NCBI GenBank assembly: GCA_963662155.1
Contig: OY759267.1
Location: forward strand, 16,458,489-16,522,488
DNA: 64,000 nucleotides
Source of the DNA: Lamellibrachia columna
Lineage: Eukaryota; Annelida; Polychaeta; Sabellida; Siboglinidae
Direction of reading: 5' to 3'
Positions 58,960 through 64,000 of this stretch are shown piece by piece. How positions within the stretch are numbered: the stretch's first letter is position 1; each line of letters opens with the position of its first letter. The notes under the pieces were generated by a model that saw only the letters and a list, made by a program, of their open reading frames with translations, made no database searches and was not told the origin of the DNA. The position numbers were made by a program, and so were the translations under genes.

Positions 58960-59340
58960 GGAGGGTTTTTACCAAAAAATATAGTGATAAAATTTATGAA
59001 AATGTGTACCTGTCACCAAACAATGAATGTGTGCTACAGACAGGCTGCACAATTGAATTGTTAAACACGGAGTTATTAATTGCCGATTCAGATGTGGCTA
59101 CAGTCGTGCAGTGACAGTGCATAGGCTCAGTTACATGCTTCAATATAGAATCACACATGTTGACCCAGGCTTAAATGTTAGTCATCTATGCCATAACAGC
59201 CTGTGTGTGAAAGTAAGCCATGTTTCTATGGAGCTACACTCTGTAAATAAAATTAGGCAATATTATATGGCGCAAAACATTTGCATGCTTTGGTCACGGG
59301 GAATACCCCCAATGCCTGTCAGAGTTGAAATTAAAAAAGT
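58960..59340 (+). pseudogene. His-Me-finger (His-Cys box) homing-endonuclease-like remnant
   Basis: Frame 59111-59280 gives VHRLSYMLQY, then VSHLCHNSLCVKVSHV, SMELHSVNKIRQ. A different frame at 59284-59320 gives CFGHGEYPQCL. Upstream, 59010-59040 gives NECVLQTGC. In this order they match the zinc-binding His-Cys box of I-PpoI-type endonucleases (zf-His_Me_endon): the zinc-binding Cys/His cluster after SHLCH, a candidate catalytic His in SHL and Asn in VNKIR. Two frameshifts (near 59090 and 59280) kill it. It lies between the two copies of a 450-bp duplication. Known members cut DNA; what this one served is not clear. Confidence 0.65.
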
Positions 59341-59849
59341 GGTAAAACAAGTTACATTTTTTCGTGAGTTATGTAAAATGAACTGTTTCAAATCATCATC
59401 TCAATCACTGATGTGCGTCAACGTCAGTTAGTCATCATAACTGATGTTGCTTCGTGTGTGTCTTGGTATCAATTTGTTCACATGAGTGTCAGCAGGTGGC
59501 GCCATGTGTGATGGTCTAAGTTTCTCTGATTGTGTTCGCAGGGATGCCAGTAAGCAGGTAGTAGATGCTCCATGAAATGCAGAATGATACAGTATTAAAA
59601 TGTTGTGTGTGCATGTACATTTCTTGTGTGTCTACACTCTGCTGGCATAACTGTGGTTAGCAGATTTCCATGACCTTAACGAGTATGGGTGATCAGTGCG
59701 ATCTGCAGGTGACTTTCACTGTCATCGCTTTCGTTTTATCACTGGCCTAGTAGCTGTGGTTGTGGTTGTCATTGCTGATGTTGAGGTAGATGCCTTAGCC
59801 ACAGTTGCTCTAGTTGCAGGTTTGGGGTCAAGCCGACCCTTTCTGTACA

Positions 59850-60420
59850 TGCCTACTGACGGCGGTTCCTTTTTACTTCAAAATAGTCTGCATTTCTTTG
59901 CAATCTACATCGACTTGGAGGGGGTGTGTTCGTTGCAGCCAGAATGTGACGTATCTTTGTGATTCCAATAGTCGAATCCTGAAGTCCAACATGGAGTGCC
60001 ACGTTCGATGTAGCTGGTTTTTGACAACTTCCATTGTCTACCTCAGTGTACACTTTGTTCATGCCTGACTGATATTCACGGTGGAGATAATGTAGTGACA
60101 TTTTCAAGCATAAACCGACTTGTTTGCATGTCTTGTTTTTTGCATGCTCTGTGAAACACTCATTCTACATTGCCACATTCTTCTGCATGTTTAGCAGACG
60201 CATCTAAGAAATTCCACCAGTCTCTTCTGCCTGAAGGTAGCTGTCTGCTAAATCAGGGCATTGATCTAGCCGTGGTCGTAGAATCTTGCTATTTCCACGT
60301 AGGCCATCAGCATCGGGCATGGTTAGCAGTCTACCAGGCGTTACGTGCACCACTCTTGAATATTCATCCATGTTCAGTCTTCGCAACCACACGCTGCTAT
60401 TTTTTCTTGCGTTTCTGATG
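59850..60420 (-). pseudogene. Mutator-like transposase, N-terminal remnant
   Basis: The minus frame at 60392-60204 reads RRLNMDEYSRVVHVTPGRLL, then TMPDADGLRGNSKILRP. The frame at 60107-59853 reads VALHVGLQDSTIGITKIRHI and ATNTPPPSRC. Both resemble the region before the DDE core of the Mutator-like transposases seen in invertebrates, a relative of the gene at 15995-18312. The catalytic core is not present. Confidence 0.5.
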
Positions 60421-60503
60421 TTGCAGCATTTCGTGATTCCAGGTATGGGTAGCCACGTTTGAAACCTCGCACATTCTTAATCGCAAATATTGTGATGTCT
60501 ATT

Positions 60504-60943
60504 TAGGGTCACGCCTCAGCTACACTTCCTGGTGTGTTACACATGAATGTAGGGCATAGTAATTTTAGGTGTAATTAAAAAAATCATCACCTGACATAAC
60601 TGCATTTGAGCAGGCATATTGGCAAGTTTGCTGGTGGAACCTGTTGACAGTGAAACTGTGGATTTTTAGATGATTTCAATAAGTATTTTTGGCAATTTTA
60701 TTCGCCACAAGGCACGTGTGCGTAGTAATTCATGCAGAAATTGGTAAACATTGACGGGTATAAAACGTTCTGCCATTTTAAGAGTTAGAAATGTATAATT
60801 TTGACTAAACTCGATTGGCATGTCAGTGAAATTATGATAACGGCAGGTAAGAAGTTTCAGAATTTTTTATGGTAAAGTGTTCTTATTATCATACAAAACA
60901 TTAACAAGGCCACCGATGGGAAATGTAACTGTAGGCTGAACCC
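60504..60943. repeat. 450-bp direct duplication, copy 2
   Basis: See 58439-58909. Outside the matched part the flanks differ, so the border is sharp on both sides. Confidence 0.9.
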
Positions 60944-62720
60944 TGTAAGGCTAACATCGTAACAGTGCTTTTTCAGAGTTACAGGACATATTAATGGTTT
61001 TAAAAGAATAAGCTGTAGTATATATATATATTATATATATTTTTTATGCTAACTCACAGAGCCCTCTAATATGACATATTGCATATATTCTCATGTGCAA
61101 TTCCACTGTTGGCTGCAATTTTGAAGCAATGTCCTATCAGCAACCACAGTAACTGACAGTAATCAAAGCTCAAGACTGGATTGGAGTCTAAACGCCGGCG
61201 TTGTCACCAGACACGATGTTGCCTGACTACCAGGGTAGTTGGGACACAAATCGCTCATGAAACCGGACTTTACTGAAATGATCCCCTGGTGTACCAGAGT
61301 GCAATAACACAAATCAGACATTAGCATATATTGTACATGCTTTATTTTATTTCACTCTTCATAGGAATGTACACAATGTTTGTTGCAAAAAACTGTATAT
61401 TTCAGTGAATCACTTCTGTGTGAACTAATTTCATGACTAGGTTGTGCCAACAGGGAAACACTAAGAACAAGCAACAACACATTTTAAAACAATATGTGAT
61501 AAAACAAATTTTCAAGTCAAACTAGCTGCAAAATAACCGAATCAGCATTATTCTGAAGAATGTCTAACAATATATAACTGCAATAAAATATAACAATTAA
61601 TTGATCCTGAAACGTAAATATATGGCGAATTTCTAAAGAATATCTTGTTACATAATTGCAGGTCGATCGAGTTCAACTCAGTTGCAGTGAAGCCAATTTA
61701 GTATTGCTAATTTCATGAACATATAACTTGATAGCAGTAGAAAATGCAAGAAAAAATTTCAACATGATTTCACAATTCAAAACGAGCTATAAAAAACCTC
61801 ATGTACAATATAACTTTTCTATTCCATCGTACCTCACTTGATGGTCACCTTGATAATATGGTCACTTTGATAACACTGTCACCTTGGGACAGTACAAAAT
61901 TATTTTCATAATAGTAAAGTATAGGACATTAGTAACCTCGCTACCCAGGTCACTTTTACCCAGTCCCAAGGGTGACCTTAATATTATGGTTCCACTGTAC
62001 ATAATTTGAAGTCAATTTTGTATTGTTATAAACACGATAGCAACAGAAAATGCAACAATTAGTTTCAACATGATTTCACAATTCGAACTGAGCTTAAAAC
62101 AACCCACATAGGCAATAGCATTTTGGACAGACCTGCCAAGTTGGCACACGTACACAGCGGGAGATCTCCCCCATCAGATCACATGGCAGCAGATTTTTTG
62201 TGGCAAATTTCTTTTATGCAAGAGCTCTGATTTGTTTCTGCATCCGACGGACAGTGAAAAAACATGAATATTTGTAGTGTGTTCGACTGTGTATTCATTG
62301 AAAGCCTAACTATAACCCTAGCTAACCATAACCATTTATCACTTCCTAGTATTTGAGAGAAGCGACCTCTAAGTTTACATACATCCATAACTCATCAAAT
62401 TATATAGTACAATCATATGCAAATAAACTAAATCAAGCCAAAATGGTTGAAAAATTACCAATAAGTTGGAGCTCTCCCCCATATGGGGAGACTTGGAGGT
62501 CTGGCATTACAAATGTTCGTGTTAAACATTTATACAAAACCACAAAACATGTTAAACAAAACATGCAGGTATACAAACTACAAAAGTGCACCCAAAATCT
62601 CTGTATTACAACTTTATCTAGTCTACAAAGTAAACAATATCTAGCACAAGCATTGACCATCAATTGCATGCATTAAAACTAAATCTGATTAAACTGAAAT
62701 GTTCATCGTTTGTAGCACAA
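60944..62720. other. No gene recognised; possible long 3' UTR of the DUF1757 gene
   Basis: AT-rich. A minus-strand AATAAA at about 61342 could end a long 3' UTR. Short tandem words such as GGTCACCTTGATAA occur near 61850-61980. Confidence 0.35.
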
Positions 62721-63236
62721 TCACTTCACCGCAGGTGCAGGTTTTTTGACAGCAATCGACTGGTTGTAGGCAGCCACTGCAAAAATAGCACCTGTCATTC
62801 CCAGCAGACCACCAAGGACTGGGCTGGATCCCATGGCTGCTGCAGCAACGGCTCCTGCCGGTGTAGCAACAACAAACCCCTGATCGACTCGTACCTGATT
62901 CCGGTTATAGCGCAGCCTGTAACACCGGTCATCAATCCCATCAGCGTCCATTGACTTCATACGACTAAAGGATAACCCTGGGCCAACAACCAAACCAAGC
63001 AGCACCCCGTATTTGCCACAGACTTTCGCTCTCTGTGCAACACCAGCCATATTCCGTGTTTCAGATTTAGCTACGGCAGCTACAGGACCAATTAGAACCG
63101 TGCCCAGCAAGCCAAATGCCTGCACAACTCGAGTAGAGATGTGAATCATCAGCTCTGTTTTAGGGTTGGGAATGTCTTTCATCTCCTCGTCTGTCAGGGA
63201 ACAGCCCAATGAGTTTTTCAAATAGTTGGAACCCAT
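62721..63236 (-). CDS. DUF1757-family small membrane protein, 171 aa
   Basis: The ATG at 63236 follows an intron acceptor (TATTGCAG at about 63249) by 12 bases, so the coding part is one exon preceded by a non-coding one. The frame continues upstream but through the intron, which decided the start. Seen: MGSNYLKNSLGCSLTDEEM, a hydrophobic segment near residues 35-60 (VVQAFGLLGTVLIGPVAAVA), a second near 75-95 (GVLLGLVVGPGLSF), a charged stretch CYRLRYNRNQVRVDQ, then an Ala/Gly-rich segment near 125-165 (GGLLGMTGAIFAVAAYN). This resembles DUF1757 proteins of animals and plants. The role is unknown to me. The glycine- and alanine-rich helices suggest a small integral membrane protein. It ends KKPAPAVK. 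Confidence 0.75.
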   Translation of the reverse strand: MGSNYLKNSLGCSLTDEEMKDIPNPKTELMIHISTRVVQAFGLLGTVLIGPVAAVAKSETRNMAGVAQRAKVCGKYGVLLGLVVGPGLSFSRMKSMDADGIDDRCYRLRYNRNQVRVDQGFVVATPAGAVAAAAMGSSPVLGGLLGMTGAIFAVAAYNQSIAVKKPAPAVK

Positions 63237-63249
63237 CTTGTCGAGTCTG

Positions 63250-64000
63250 CAATACGAACAAATTGCAAACTTTAAAACATGGCTTGCCAATTGTACCTTT
63301 ATCACAATAGAAATGGGTATTTTCCCCATAAAATTCCACCTAAAACAGCATAATAGTTTTGCAGCATTAAAAGACCAACAGAATATCATCATTATGTTAA
63401 TGACCTTAATTGTCTGATTATTAATGTTTTTTTACCTAATAATAGTAATACAGACAGTCATTAGGCATGTCTGTGTTTTATTACCCTTCAAATGTAGTAT
63501 CATTGTAAAGGCCACTCTTTCAGAATTTCAGACATGCAAAAAGTTTTACTCTAGCTTAATTCTATGGGGAGATATTAATATTTAAAGGTTGCCGTCAAGA
63601 AAAGATTTCAAGCCAATTTCCAAAATGCATGAACATAATTGGTTTGTTTGTTTGTTATGATTTTTATTATGTCCTGCATGTGTAGTATCAGTGCAGAGGC
63701 AACTCTCTAAGCAGTTCAACAATGCAAACATATTTACTATAGCGTAATTCTATGGGAATATATTAATTTTTAAAGATTTTTATTTATTCAATATTGTGCA
63801 AGATCATGCACTTGCATGATACAGGTTCAAAGGCCACTGTGGTGGCAAATTAAGGGGACATGTCAATATTATAAATAGCCGTTATGTTTTGTAAAACGCC
63901 AGTGAAAAATGTCACATTTCAAGCATGATACGCGTATCTATTGACATTTCTGTTAACACTAACAACCAGGAAATGATGCTTAATTGATGTTTTTAGAAAA
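63250..64000. other. Intron or upstream region of the DUF1757 gene
   Basis: AT-rich. Two related stretches near 63480-63590 and 63660-63780 share TGTAGTATCA, AATTCTATGGG and AGA-ATTAAT words, a local duplication. No gene recognised. Confidence 0.4.

Overview
The window looks like nuclear DNA of an animal, most likely a marine or aquatic invertebrate. It is AT-rich, has spliceosomal introns with GT..AG borders, long (CA)n tracts, and animal-type genes (USB1, a DUF1757 protein, a DUF4806 protein). It also carries a mixed set of animal mobile elements: Ty3/gypsy, LINE, hAT, pogo, PIF/Harbinger, piggyBac, CACTA-like, Mutator-like and TTAA-target elements. The phylum cannot be fixed from the sequence alone. 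All family names below come from reading motifs by eye; no database search was run.

Region by region. 0-2.1 kb (minus strand) holds a replication-protein (Rep) remnant of a CRESS-DNA virus. It is cut in two by a 1.17-kb element with identical 160-bp terminal direct repeats and a 5-bp target duplication. 3.0-14.8 kb is a nest: an old LINE is split by a 10-kb CACTA-like transposon (4184-14187) that carries a broken tnp2-like transposase and a fully open 9-exon DUF4806 gene. Inside that transposon sits a 1.4-kb Mutator-type inverted-repeat element, which in turn contains a tRNA-like SINE head. 15.5-19.5 kb is a TTAA-flanked element with a Mutator-like transposase; a second, truncated and inverted copy lies at 38.6-40.4 kb. 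19.6-28.7 kb is a graveyard of hAT, LINE, pogo, Harbinger, piggyBac and MITE sequences. 28.9-35.4 kb is a nearly young Ty3/gypsy element (LTRs 159/160 identical, TSD GTTGG) inserted into an older gypsy element. 35.4-46.9 kb holds a hAT fragment, LTR fragments, a 24-bp minisatellite, a non-autonomous hAT and a roughly 31-bp minisatellite with CCCTAA words.

Host genes dominate the right part. USB1 (U6 snRNA phosphodiesterase) is reconstructed as 7 exons on the minus strand, 56611 to 47000, 291 aa, with all splice phases agreeing; its large third intron swallowed a hAT element. 58.2-60.9 kb holds a complex microsatellite, a 450-bp direct duplication and a decayed His-Me-finger homing-endonuclease-like sequence. 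62.7-63.2 kb encodes a DUF1757 membrane protein on the minus strand.

USB1 and the DUF1757 gene are ordinary cellular genes with no visible link to each other. The DUF4806 gene and the tnp2-like transposase probably worked together as the two proteins of one transposon. Most other coding sequence is mobile-element debris.
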